A stretch of 40,735 nucleotides of DNA from an uncultured Lachnospiraceae bacterium (GCA_937877165.1 CALEFO010000022.1:1-40735); one strand, 5' to 3'. Counted from the first letter of the stretch, positions 31,446 through 40,441 are shown. Translations and numbers: made by a program. Notes: generated by a model from the letters alone, not told the origin.

Positions 31446-33059
31446 TCAGCGGACAACAAGGCTCGCTGTAATATCCTTTCCAAGGACCGCGGAAGCCGCC
31501 GCAATGGTATCCGGGCTCTCTGCCGTCATGAACCATGTGTACGCCTGCTTCGGTGCTCCGTTCACTCCGATCAGGCCATAATCAAGCCCCTGCGCGATCT
31601 CACTGACATCCGATCTCTGCCGATTGATAATAATGCCGTCAATGTGCTGATTGACATTGGCCTGATTGATGGCAAAAACAACATCTGCCGCCTGCATCAG
31701 CTCATTGGAACCCACCGCCGCACTGGAGGTGAAGCCGACCTCACTGAGTACAATGGAACGCACCTGTCCCGCCGGATTCAGGAACTGCTTCTGGCACATG
31801 AAGTCCGTCAGGACATCAATGTTGGACATCGTTATATAGCGGGATGCCTGATTGTGCGTCACCTGCGGCTTCGAGGTCAATGTGTTGGGCTCATAGAGCG
31901 GGAAGTTATACGGATGGTTGGACAGCGACCAGTCAAAATTGCCCTCGGATGTAATCTGCGCATTCAGCTGCGTCAGAAACTCTCTTGAACCATAATGGAG
32001 CGCCGGGTTGTCCGACTGCCACTCCTGGTCCGTTGCCGCATAGACTCTCGCGTTTGCGTTCTGTGACTTGATGCCATTGTAGAACACGCGGAGCTCATCT
32101 GCATATGCCTTTGCAAATCCTGCAAGTCCTGCAGAAGGATCCATGTAGTTCCATTCATTGCGGGCATTGACCTCATTGCCGACAATCCAGTTGTCCACCG
32201 TGCCGTGTCCGGTTCCGGAATAGCGCTGTCCGAGGAAGGAGGCAACCGCCTCCAGCTCCTCGAGGCCCGCCTGGTCCACCGTATTGAACATATAGTAATT
32301 GGCTCCCACGCCGCGGGAGAGCGGGTGAATCAGAATGCCGCTGTTGGCGCCGCACAAAAGGATCAAATTCACCTGAATTCCCGCCGCATTCATCGCCGGA
32401 ACAATGACATCATACTGGCCGACGATACCTGCATTGAATGAATAATTCTTTCCATTATAGGAATAATTCACTCCTCCTCCGGAAATCATATCGCCGACAG
32501 GGAGATTGTAGCTGATCTGATTGACTCCCATCGCCTTCAGCGTCTTCGTATCCCGGATCGTCTCCGCCGCCGGAAGAAGTCCCTTTTTGCCTCCGTCATG
32601 TCTTGCCTGCGTGTGCGCGGCAGCTGCCTCCGGGTTCAGAATATACATATCGTTAGAAAGGTCCTTCAGCGCTCCGGAGGAGACACCGACGATCGTGAAT
32701 TTCTTGTACAGCATGGATGCCGCCGTATTGTTGCCAAGCGGGAACGTGAACACCGCTGCTGCTCCCGCCGGAGCCTTCGCAACCTCTGCACCCTGCACGC
32801 CAGACATAGCCGGATCCTGTGCATAGAGATGGTACAGACCATCATCCGTTGCCGCTACACCCGTGGCAGTCACCACAACATTCTTCCCCTGAATCACGAC
32901 AGAAGAAATCGTAACCCCCGTGGCAGCTTTGGCTGCTGCCGCTGTCCTCGTGCTTTTTTTCTTCGCCGCGGATGTGGATGCCGCACACACCGGCAGTGCC
33001 GCCAGTGTGCTGACCGCCAACGCCGCAGCTGTCAGCATGGAAATCAATCTTGCCCTCAT
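31446..33059 (-). CDS. Secreted DUF5722 protein, probable glycoside hydrolase fold
   Basis: The 537-aa preprotein starts MRARLISMLTAAALAVSTLA, a signal peptide ending near CAAS. An Ala/Lys/Thr-rich stretch and a beta-sandwich-like part precede a domain of about 390 residues of DUF5722 type. Two glutamates sit where clan GH-A enzymes keep their acid/base and nucleophile: WIVGNEVNAR and IVLSEVGFTS. That suggests a TIM-barrel glycosidase, although no activity is established for the family. ATG 33059 with GGGGA ahead is preferred; an earlier ATG at 33104 touches the hairpin repeat and would put a charged tail before the signal peptide. Confidence 0.82.
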   Translation of the reverse strand: MRARLISMLTAAALAVSTLAALPVCAASTSAAKKKSTRTAAAAKAATGVTISSVVIQGKNVVVTATGVAATDDGLYHLYAQDPAMSGVQGAEVAKAPAGAAAVFTFPLGNNTAASMLYKKFTIVGVSSGALKDLSNDMYILNPEAAAAHTQARHDGGKKGLLPAAETIRDTKTLKAMGVNQISYNLPVGDMISGGGVNYSYNGKNYSFNAGIVGQYDVIVPAMNAAGIQVNLILLCGANSGILIHPLSRGVGANYYMFNTVDQAGLEELEAVASFLGQRYSGTGHGTVDNWIVGNEVNARNEWNYMDPSAGLAGFAKAYADELRVFYNGIKSQNANARVYAATDQEWQSDNPALHYGSREFLTQLNAQITSEGNFDWSLSNHPYNFPLYEPNTLTSKPQVTHNQASRYITMSNIDVLTDFMCQKQFLNPAGQVRSIVLSEVGFTSSAAVGSNELMQAADVVFAINQANVNQHIDGIIINRQRSDVSEIAQGLDYGLIGVNGAPKQAYTWFMTAESPDTIAAASAVLGKDITASLVVR

Positions 33060-33104
33060 AAGTTTTCCCCGATCCTTTCCGAAGATGCTCACTCTCATCT
33101 TCAT

Positions 33105-33201
33105 ACCTCACTGAGGCAAAAGCCGCAAAGGCGGTTTTGCCGAATGGGGCAGCCGGTGCGTCAGCACCGATGCTGCCGTTTGAATGTGATCACATTCAAA
33201 C
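33105..33201. repeat. Interspersed hairpin repeat, copy 4 (full length, best preserved)
   Basis: It starts with the palindrome CCTCACTGAGG. Hairpin A is GGCAAAA-G-CCGC (33115-33126) pairing with GCGGTTTTGCC (33131-33141). Hairpin B is GGCAGC-CGGTGC-GTCA-GCACCG-AT-GCTGCC (33148-33177, in parts). Hairpin C is a perfect 24-base palindrome (33178-33201) centred on GTGATCAC. It lies between the DUF5722 gene and the promoter region of the small Cys-tail gene. TTGTGA-N17-TGTAAA follows at 33209-33237. Confidence 0.8.
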
Positions 33202-33277
33202 TTAAATCTTGTGACAAACGATCCGTTTTATTGTAAACTTTCAGGCGATTGAACGATAGTGGCAGGAAAGGAATATT

Positions 33278-33568
33278 ATGCTTTCTTATTCTGTATGGAA
33301 CCGTCAAACCGGCCAGAAGCAGACCATCGCACCGGTCTGCTACGAGGACTGCATGAATCCCGGAAAGGTCCGCGCCATTCCGGTCCGGAAAACAAGATCC
33401 AGAGATGCACTGACCCTGCAGAGCGGAGATTCTTCCGTCACGATTCCCTTTTCTGACTTAAAAAGCGGCAAAATAGAAATTGCAGAGCAGGAGTTCATCC
33501 CCGTGCTCCCCAGACAGGCTCCCCGCTCCTGCAATCCGTGTACAAACTGCGGGAGATGCAGCTGGTAG
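33278..33568 (+). CDS. Unknown 96-aa protein with a four-cysteine C-terminal tail
   Basis: The protein begins MLSYSVWNRQTGQKQ and has a mixed polar body with GKVRAIPVRKTRSRD. It ends RSCNPCTNCGRCSW: four Cys spaced CxxCxxCxxC in the last 12 residues, and a fifth and sixth Cys earlier (VCYEDC). No family comes to mind. The tail could bind a metal or iron-sulphur cluster, or be a modified peptide. AAAGGA lies six bases before the ATG, which supports it as real. It stands alone, opposite to the DUF5722 gene and converging with sbcC; no maturation enzyme is adjacent. Bases 33569-33648 show no terminator that I can support. Confidence 0.6.
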   Translation: MLSYSVWNRQTGQKQTIAPVCYEDCMNPGKVRAIPVRKTRSRDALTLQSGDSSVTIPFSDLKSGKIEIAEQEFIPVLPRQAPRSCNPCTNCGRCSW

Positions 33569-33648
33569 CCGCCCCACGCACCATCCCAAACAAATTCTGT
33601 GTTCCATCCGGAGCTCTATGAATAAAATTCATCACTGCTCTTTCCGGT

Positions 33649-36600
33649 TTAATCCTCCACCCGGATCCGGGTGTGGCTCCCTCTCTCTCTCTCCTTGTGA
33701 ACCAGAATCTGTCTGCCAATACGATGCTGCAGCTCGGTGACGTGCGAAATAATCCCAATCAGCCGTTCTCCGCCTTCTGTCAGCCCCTGCATGGCATTCA
33801 TCGCCTGATCCAGAGTATCCTGATCCAGCGAGCCAAAGCCCTCGTCAATGAACATGGTATCGAGCCTGATCCCGCCGGCGTGGGCCTGTACCTCATCCGA
33901 CAGCCCGATTGCCAGAGACAGAGAGGCCAGAAAGGACTCTCCTCCGGAAAGCGACCGGACGCTCCGCACGGAGCCGTTATAATGATCAATGACGTCCAGA
34001 TCCAGTCCGCTCTGGCTCTTGCTGCCCGCACTGGCAGTATCGCTTCGCTTCAGGTCATACTGACCGCCCGACATGATTTCCAGACGCTGATTGGCCCGAC
34101 GGAGAATCCGGTCAAACAGCGACATCTGCACAAAGGTCTCCAGCTCAATCTTGGCCTTCCCGTTTCCCACATTGCCGGATGCTGTAAGAGAAAGCGCATT
34201 CATCTCCTTGTAACGCTCCTCCGCAGCTTTTGCCTCTCTGCTGTTCTCAAGGATCCTGTCCAGGCAGTTCTGATTGATCTGCCTGCGGCCCGCAAGCTCT
34301 GCTCTTCTTTTCTCATTGACCGCCTGACAGGCCGTGTTGTTCTCCAGATTTCTCTGATCCTGCTCCAGGTCAAAATCCGGTGCTTCTGCAATCTGCTTCC
34401 TGAGGTTCTGCAGCTCGCCATCCAGGATCTGCAGTTCTTCCTTTTTCTTCTGGAGGCTTTGTCCTGCTGCATCCATTGCTGCCTGCAGTCTCTGTCTCTT
34501 TTCCCTGATTCCTGCGAGAGTCTTCCTGGCCTCTTCCATCGATTTATAGGAAAGCCCCGCCTTTAGATTCTCCGCCGTCTTCTGCAAGGCGGACAACTCA
34601 GCTTCCAGCCTTCCTGCTGCCTCACGGCATCTGGACAGATCCTCCTTCTGCTGCTCCAGCTTTCTGGTCAAATCCGGAAGAATCCGCTGCTCCAGGTCAG
34701 CGCGGCGCTCCTTCCTCCTCTCAAGATCCCTGATTTTCGTCTCACAAAGAGCCAGCTCCGTTTCCAGTACCTGCTTCTGCTCCGCAGCCTGCTTCCGCAG
34801 CGCAGCCCGCCCGACCGGCACCTGCCCATCGATAGGGGAGAGCACTTCTTTTGCTTTTGCTTCCAGTCCCCTCCAGACATTCTCCAGATCAGCCCGTTCA
34901 ACGACAAGGGCCTTTTCCTTCTCCTGCAGATCCTGTGCCAGTTCCTCCTGTCTCTTCTCGCGCGCAGGATTTGCCTTCTCCAGTTCAATCCGGCATGCAT
35001 CCAGCTGCCGGTCTTTCTGGATTTCCTGTTCCAGAAGAGCAATCCTTTCCCCGCAGGTCTCCAAGGCCTTCCCCACAAGCTCTGCACTGGAAAGGTCATC
35101 CTCTGCACCGGACAGCGCGTTTCTTCTCTCCTTAAGATTCTCCTGTATTCCAGCCACCGTGGCCTTCTGACTGCTGCAGGCGGCAGACGCTTCGGATGCC
35201 TTCTTCGAAGCCTCCTCCTGCGCCTTCTGAGCGGCCTCTACGTCTGCCTGTGACGGAGCTGCCGCCGATGTGTGTGCCGGTTTGGGATGAACGGTCGATC
35301 CGCACACAGGGCAGGCGCAGCCATCCTGAAGCTGCTCTGCCAGAATTCCTGCCTGCTCGCCGAGAAAACGCCGGTTCAAATCGTGGAACACTTCCGATGC
35401 CGCTTCGGACTCCTTCTGCGCCTTTTGCGCAGAAAGGATGGCATCATTCAGCTGCTCTGATGATGTCTTCCACCGCGCATAGGTCTCTCCCAGTTCCGCA
35501 AGGCTCTTTTTGCGCACTTTCATTTCATTCTGCTCGTTCCTGTGTTTTTCCAAAAGGGCCGGAATCTCCCGAAGTTCTGCCAGCTCTGCTTTTTGGTGCT
35601 CTGTCTCTTCGTGATAATTCTGAAATTCCGTCTGCTGCCTTCCGAAGGCTTTCTCGGACCGCGCAAGCGCAAGAGCCTTTTCCTCAGCAGCCTCCGCCTC
35701 CTCGATCAGCCGGCTCACATTCGCAATCCGCTCCGATCGCTTATCCCGCTCATTGCAGGCTGCATTCAGCTCATCCGGCACGTGATCCATTTCCGCCCGC
35801 TCCTTGTCTGCCGCATTCCTGTCTCCAACAAGCCTTTCTCCGAAGTTTCTAAGATCCTCCTGCTCCTGTTTCTTATCCTCCAGCTCTCTTTGCAGTTTTG
35901 CCAGCTCTGTAAGAAGCTTCGTCAGCCGTGCGTACTCCGGGAGCTGCTTCTCCTCAATTGCAGCTCTTCCATCCAGTTCGGATATTTCCGCTCCCTCCCG
36001 GTCAGCCTGCTCCTTTTCCTTTTCCAGTTCTGTCAACTCATCCGCCAGAGCTGTCCTGTGCTTCTCTGCCGCCTCCAGATCTTCCCGGCTCTTCTTCGTC
36101 CCCCGGGCGATCGCGATCTGACAGTTCAGGCGGGCGGCCTCTTTTCTCAGCCTCCCGCTCTCCGTCTCCTGCTTCTCCAGCTCGCAGGTATCTGACTCTA
36201 TCATCCTTTCGACCAGCGCCAGAATTTCTTCCGTCGTCTTCCGGCCGGTAAGAATCTCCTCCTTCCAAAATGCCGCCGTCTCCTCATCCACGGACGGGTC
36301 CACGTCACTCACGTATTTCAAAATGCTCTTCTGATAGTCATCGCAGCGCTTCCAGGCTTCCCTGGCTTCATTCTTCAGCTCCTGCTCCAGACGGTCATAG
36401 TTCTGCGTCCGGAAAATACTGCTCAGAATTTTCTTGCGTGCAGGCGTATCCGCAAGAAGAAGCTTCAGAAAATCCCCCTGTGCAATCATCGCAACCTGCA
36501 TGAACTGGTTTTTATCCAACCCCAGAAGGCCTATGACCTCTGCGGTAACATTGGTCTCGCCCGTCACAATTCGTCCTTCCGGAAATGTCATCACAGCGCC

Positions 36601-36939
36601 CGGGCTCTGTTTCGTAAAGCCGCTGCCGCGTTTGCTCGGTCTCTCATACTGAGGGTTCCGGCGAATCCGGTAATCCCGGTTCCGGTAACGGAACGTCAGC
36701 TCTACAAACGTATCCGTCCCCATTTCCGCATAGGCGGAACGCAGCATATTCCTGTCGCGGTTCTGATCGCTGGCCTCCCCGTACAGTGCAAAAACAATCG
36801 CATCAAAAATGGTCGTTTTCCCCGCCCCGGTGTCCCCGGTGATCAGGTACAGACCTTCCCGCCCGAGTTCCTCGAAATCAATGGTTTCAAGCCCTGCATA
36901 AGGGCCAAAGGCCGACATCACCAGCTTGACTGGTCTCAT
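33649..36939 (-). CDS. sbcC: SbcC/Rad50-type exonuclease subunit
   Basis: The 1096-aa SMC-like ATPase works with SbcD to cleave hairpins and process double-strand ends. Walker A is GDTGAGKT (35-42). Two long coiled coils (about 175-530 and 560-930) flank the zinc-hook CPVC (Cys543, Cys546). The ABC signature LSGGES lies at about 997-1002 and Walker B plus catalytic Glu in MFIDEGFGSLD near 1032-1042. The start shares ATGA with the sbcD stop, so the two are translationally coupled. Length and motifs are complete. Confidence 0.96.
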   Translation of the reverse strand: MRPVKLVMSAFGPYAGLETIDFEELGREGLYLITGDTGAGKTTIFDAIVFALYGEASDQNRDRNMLRSAYAEMGTDTFVELTFRYRNRDYRIRRNPQYERPSKRGSGFTKQSPGAVMTFPEGRIVTGETNVTAEVIGLLGLDKNQFMQVAMIAQGDFLKLLLADTPARKKILSSIFRTQNYDRLEQELKNEAREAWKRCDDYQKSILKYVSDVDPSVDEETAAFWKEEILTGRKTTEEILALVERMIESDTCELEKQETESGRLRKEAARLNCQIAIARGTKKSREDLEAAEKHRTALADELTELEKEKEQADREGAEISELDGRAAIEEKQLPEYARLTKLLTELAKLQRELEDKKQEQEDLRNFGERLVGDRNAADKERAEMDHVPDELNAACNERDKRSERIANVSRLIEEAEAAEEKALALARSEKAFGRQQTEFQNYHEETEHQKAELAELREIPALLEKHRNEQNEMKVRKKSLAELGETYARWKTSSEQLNDAILSAQKAQKESEAASEVFHDLNRRFLGEQAGILAEQLQDGCACPVCGSTVHPKPAHTSAAAPSQADVEAAQKAQEEASKKASEASAACSSQKATVAGIQENLKERRNALSGAEDDLSSAELVGKALETCGERIALLEQEIQKDRQLDACRIELEKANPAREKRQEELAQDLQEKEKALVVERADLENVWRGLEAKAKEVLSPIDGQVPVGRAALRKQAAEQKQVLETELALCETKIRDLERRKERRADLEQRILPDLTRKLEQQKEDLSRCREAAGRLEAELSALQKTAENLKAGLSYKSMEEARKTLAGIREKRQRLQAAMDAAGQSLQKKKEELQILDGELQNLRKQIAEAPDFDLEQDQRNLENNTACQAVNEKRRAELAGRRQINQNCLDRILENSREAKAAEERYKEMNALSLTASGNVGNGKAKIELETFVQMSLFDRILRRANQRLEIMSGGQYDLKRSDTASAGSKSQSGLDLDVIDHYNGSVRSVRSLSGGESFLASLSLAIGLSDEVQAHAGGIRLDTMFIDEGFGSLDQDTLDQAMNAMQGLTEGGERLIGIISHVTELQHRIGRQILVHKERERGSHTRIRVED

Positions 36940-38087
36940 ACGTACTCCTCCCAGATTTTTCGGATCATCGACTCTGCCGTCTCCCTCTGAAACTGCGACA
37001 TCGTTCTGCCATTCTGCATTTCATACAAATCCTCCAGAACCTCGATTGGCTTCTTTTCTTCCTCGCCCTCCGCAGCTTCCAGCTTCCTGTCTGCGGAGGT
37101 ACGCGTATTGTCGTACTCCAGAATCATCAGATTCTCATAAAAACGCCTGCGAAGTCTGGAGATTGCATTCGGCACGTCATTCTCATCCGTCAGAATCACG
37201 CGATAGTAGTCCTCTCTCTTCAGGCCTGCTGTAAACTCCGGCGATACCACCATCTCAAAGGATCCACGCACCGTTTTCAGATCTCGCCTTGCCTCCATCG
37301 GCAGCAGCTCATATGAAACGACGCCCTTTTCCTTTATCTCAGCAAGGGTCATGCTTTTTTTCTGCTTTTCCTCGGAAAAGGAATATTTCAGCGGCGACCC
37401 TGCATAACGAATCGTCTCCCGGCCAATCTGCTGCGGACCATGCAAATGTCCCAGGGCAACATAATCAAAGGCATCAAAGGCTGCTGCATCGACGTTGTCG
37501 AGGCCGCCTACATGCTTCTCTTCCGAATCTGTCTCCTCCGGACGATGGCTTCCTGCTGTCACAAACTGATGCACGACAGCAAGATTTCTGGCACTTGGAT
37601 CCACTTCAGACTTTCTGATCAGAACACGCATCGCATCCTCATAGCTGTCAATTTTCTCATCCGGCCATGCATTTCGGACAAGGGATGGGTGAATATACGG
37701 AATCAGATAGACATTCACTGTCCCATACTCATCCGTGACCGGAATGGGGCGTATCCTTCCATCAAAGCGGGGAGAAATATAGACCTGACTCTCTCGAAGC
37801 AGCCGCCCGGCATAGGAAATTCGTTCTGCTGAATCGTGATTCCCGCTGATCAGGAAAACGCTCACTCCAAGCTTCGTCAGTCCCACCAGAAAATCATCAA
37901 ACAGATCTACCGCCTCCGCCGACGGAACCGGTTTGTCGTAAATATCCCCCGCAATCATGACCGCGTCCACGTCGGACTCCTTGATCCGGTCCAGCATCTG
38001 CCAAAGGATATACCGTTGATCCTCCAGCATTGGGAAACCGTTGACCCGCTTACCAATATGCAAATCAGCCAGATGAATAAAGCGCAT
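36936..38087 (-). CDS. sbcD: SbcD/Mre11-type exonuclease subunit
   Basis: The 383-aa metallophosphoesterase has the nuclease motifs DLH (Asp8, His10), GDIYD (Asp48), GNHD (82-85) and, later, GHLHGPQ. It forms the SbcCD complex with the overlapping downstream gene. ATG 38087 has GGAGG at normal distance. In genomes rich in hairpin repeats SbcCD limits long palindromes, a point of interest given the repeats in this window. Confidence 0.95.
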   Translation of the reverse strand: MRFIHLADLHIGKRVNGFPMLEDQRYILWQMLDRIKESDVDAVMIAGDIYDKPVPSAEAVDLFDDFLVGLTKLGVSVFLISGNHDSAERISYAGRLLRESQVYISPRFDGRIRPIPVTDEYGTVNVYLIPYIHPSLVRNAWPDEKIDSYEDAMRVLIRKSEVDPSARNLAVVHQFVTAGSHRPEETDSEEKHVGGLDNVDAAAFDAFDYVALGHLHGPQQIGRETIRYAGSPLKYSFSEEKQKKSMTLAEIKEKGVVSYELLPMEARRDLKTVRGSFEMVVSPEFTAGLKREDYYRVILTDENDVPNAISRLRRRFYENLMILEYDNTRTSADRKLEAAEGEEEKKPIEVLEDLYEMQNGRTMSQFQRETAESMIRKIWEEYV

Positions 38088-38133
38088 AGAATATCCTCCG
38101 CGTTATAGAGCCTGTAAAAGCACCGGATACCAA

Positions 38134-38163
38134 GATCTCGTCCGACATCTGCCGGACGAGATC
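38134..38163 (-). terminator. Hairpin after the nitroreductase gene
   Basis: A perfect 11-bp stem, GATCTCGTCCG (38134-38144) with CGGACGAGATC (38153-38163). No U-run follows on the minus strand, so its termination strength is unsure. It lies between the nitroreductase stop and sbcD. Confidence 0.5.
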
Positions 38164-38172
38164 CATTTTGAT

Positions 38173-38685
38173 TCAAAGGTATGACACTGTCTCAGACAGA
38201 TCCTTGCGCGCAGCATGATTCGGAAGCGGTCCTGCCCCCTCTGCCTTATAACCCAGATCGAGAAGCATCAGAATTTCTTCATTCTCCGGAAGCCCAAGGC
38301 TCTTCGCCAGAAGATCCGGATCAAAGAAATTGATCCAGCAGCTGTCCACACCCTCATTAGCTGCTGCCAGCATCAGATGCGTGGCAACAATAGCGGCATC
38401 CTCTGCACCGGACTGATGCTTTCCACCCGGATAGGTGAACATGTTCCCGGTGTCATACGCCACCGCCAGTACCGTAGACGCGCCATAACGGCACGGAGTT
38501 GCCTCATCAATCTTCGCCAGCGCCTCTTCCGATTCGATCACATAGACATGCTGCTCCTGCTGGTTCTTGGCAGTCGGAGCCAGGCGCCCCGCCTCCAGAA
38601 TTACCTGCAGCTGCTCCGGCTTCACCTTCTCTCCGCTGTACTTCTTGCAGGAATACCGTTTCTGAATAAGTTCTGTAAATTCCAT
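38173..38685 (-). CDS. Nitroreductase-family flavoprotein
   Basis: The 170-aa FMN-dependent oxidoreductase opens with MEFTELIQKRYSCKKYSGEKV, split around residues 1-21, then GRLAPTAKNQQ, both standard FMN-binding parts. HQSGAEDAAIVATHLMLAA and a late LGYKAEG complete the fold. It is at the short end for the family, as in dimeric clostridial forms. The substrate is not predictable. ATG 38685 has AAGGAAGAG ahead; an open frame eight codons further 5' lacks a leader sequence. It runs with sbcDC but is separated by a hairpin. Confidence 0.88.
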   Translation of the reverse strand: MEFTELIQKRYSCKKYSGEKVKPEQLQVILEAGRLAPTAKNQQEQHVYVIESEEALAKIDEATPCRYGASTVLAVAYDTGNMFTYPGGKHQSGAEDAAIVATHLMLAAANEGVDSCWINFFDPDLLAKSLGLPENEEILMLLDLGYKAEGAGPLPNHAARKDLSETVSYL

Positions 38686-38824
38686 ATGTTCTCTTCCTTT
38701 CTCTGGCACGGATACTCTCCTGCGTCAGTATGAATGAATCATCTCCTGATCCTTATAGTGTACCACGCAGGCGCTATCCCTCTCTTATCAGTGTTTCTAC
38801 AAATCCGTTATTTTGTATTCATTG

Positions 38825-38917
38825 GTGACCTCCTTTTGTATGCGGTAAACCATCGTACTGTGTTCGAAACAACCATAGTATAGTGGCGAATCCACGGTGC
38901 TACAAATGTGAGGTCAC
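38825..38917. repeat. 93-bp segment bounded by inverted repeats
   Basis: GTGACCTC (38825-38832) and GAGGTCAC (38910-38917) are perfect inverted repeats. The pairing extends inward with TTTTGTA against TACAAAT after a short mismatch. The inside has no ORF. It could be a tiny MITE-like insertion or a large stem-loop. The rest of 38686-39022 is A+T-rich and contains the nitroreductase promoter region; nothing else is recognised. Confidence 0.4.
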
Positions 38918-39022
38918 TTCATATTATCTAACCAGAATCAACCAATATATATAAATGAGAATTGAGATTTCATATATTCCAAGGGATTTAATAATTGTTA
39001 TATTTTTTTCTGTAGCATAAAA

Positions 39023-39042
39023 GCTCCGGATTTCTCCGGAGC
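39023..39042 (-). terminator. Terminator of the Rpn-family gene
   Basis: A perfect 8-bp stem, GCTCCGGA-TTTC-TCCGGAGC, followed on the minus strand by TTTTATG. Confidence 0.8.
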
Positions 39043-39106
39043 CTCGTTATCACGTCGCATCCACTATTGCTATACACGTATTCAAGCCTTACCGCTATCG
39101 GAGCAG

Positions 39107-39982
39107 TCACTTCGTAAGCTTACGAATGATTTCCTGAATCTGATCCACCGGAGCCCCCAGTTCACTGGCAATCTGATCTGCGGAATAATGCAGCTTCGTA
39201 TAATAAACCTGTATCATCCCTTCCAGCTTTCCCTGTGCGAGGCCTTCCAATTTTCCTTCTTCTCTGCCCTTATTCTCAACCTTATCCAATACTGTGCACA
39301 TACTGGTACCTCCCTTTCCCGGCAGTTCCTGAATAACCTCTTCAAATCTCCGGTCATCCGTCAGAACTGACATTAGTTTTAATGTCTCATCCACATGCTG
39401 CAGCAGATCCTCTCTCGGCTTGTAGTCGTTCGTCATCCGCTTCTGCACCAGATAGTCTGCAACATACCGGAAATCACTTCGGAACAGCTTTACCTGCTCC
39501 AGTGTCAGAAATGCAATCTCATAGAGATTTTTCATCTCGTAATCACTGACATACGGTTCAAACCCTTTGGGGATATCCATCAGGTCCGTCAGATGGCGGC
39601 TGCAATTCCATGGAGTTGTACCAAAGTACAGAACCAATGTGATAACCGGATAAATATGTTCCGGTGTTTTGTTCAACAGCTGTGCCCGGTATGATTGTCC
39701 ATCGTAGCCGATCTGCCGCACCGGCATAAACTTCTCTGCTTCTGTCTGATGTTCAAAGCCAAACAGGGTAATTGTAGTATTGCCGCTCTTCAGCAGCTTG
39801 GATACATCCCTCTCCTGCTCATGAATCTTTCCGTCCGCTTTGTACTGACTCCGGTCCTTTACATTTTCCAGATCATCTGCCGACACTACCTGTTTTCCAT
39901 CAAAGAGCAGAACGTTCACGATATCTGCAAAGACATCATTATAGTCCGCCAGAATCTTTTCTGTAACATCTTTCTCTGCCAC
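39107..39982 (-). CDS. Rpn-family recombination-promoting nuclease / putative transposase
   Basis: The 291-aa protein resembles the Rpn/YhgA-like group of PD-(D/E)XK nucleases. An N-terminal DYNDVFADIVNVLLF lies in the usual first-helix place. A central PVITLVLYFGTTPWNCSRHL block and a C-terminal tail with a GREEGKLEGLAQGKLEGM repeat and a DQIASELGAPVDQIQEII helix-turn-helix-like end are also typical. Rpn proteins cut DNA and raise RecA-independent recombination. They often occur in many copies. It starts at GTG 39982 with GAGG five bases ahead. It lies next to an integrase stub and tRNAs, consistent with a mobile or accessory context. Confidence 0.82.
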   Translation of the reverse strand: MAEKDVTEKILADYNDVFADIVNVLLFDGKQVVSADDLENVKDRSQYKADGKIHEQERDVSKLLKSGNTTITLFGFEHQTEAEKFMPVRQIGYDGQSYRAQLLNKTPEHIYPVITLVLYFGTTPWNCSRHLTDLMDIPKGFEPYVSDYEMKNLYEIAFLTLEQVKLFRSDFRYVADYLVQKRMTNDYKPREDLLQHVDETLKLMSVLTDDRRFEEVIQELPGKGGTSMCTVLDKVENKGREEGKLEGLAQGKLEGMIQVYYTKLHYSADQIASELGAPVDQIQEIIRKLTK

Positions 39983-40139
39983 ATTTTCCTCACTTACTCT
40001 CCGGATCCCCGCCCTATTTCTATTGTATCAGAGCCTCTTCCTGCTGAGCAGTCATTTTTCTGCGAATTTCACTGACATTGTCATTTGTATGTTCTCATTA
40101 GTCATATTTTGTTTATTTTCTTGCAGTTTCCGCTTTGCA

Positions 40140-40352
40140 CTTCAAACGGAGAATCTTCCAGAACACTATACTCCGCACAGTCTGCGTGCAACGGCAGCAT
40201 CCATGTGGTATGTCAACGGTGTTTCGGAAAAGACGATTCAGACTCTTCTCGGACATACTACGATACAGATGACCATGCGCTATTGCCACGATCTGACCAC
40301 GATGGACGAGAAACGAAACGCGATGGCTCTTGCAATGGCGGTAAACAGCTGA
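40140..40352 (+). pseudogene. C-terminal stub of a tyrosine recombinase (integrase)
   Basis: About 70 codons match the end of phage-type integrases. YTPHSLRATAASMWYVNGVS carries the HxxR box, EKTIQTLLGHTT the LGH box and MTMRYCH the catalytic tyrosine. The frame is open upstream to 40023, but that part reads as low-complexity hydrophobic sequence unlike an integrase, and the core-binding domain and first catalytic Arg are missing. It is therefore a truncation remnant. The tRNA cluster lies about 145 bases downstream, the usual target of such enzymes. Bases 39983-40139 hold only the Rpn upstream region. Confidence 0.78.
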
Positions 40353-40441
40353 CAATTTCATGCTTTGAGTGGTCATTTTATGGCTATGATGTGTTGTTTA
40401 CAGATTTTACCCGTTTTTACCTGTTTTGAATCTGACAAGGC

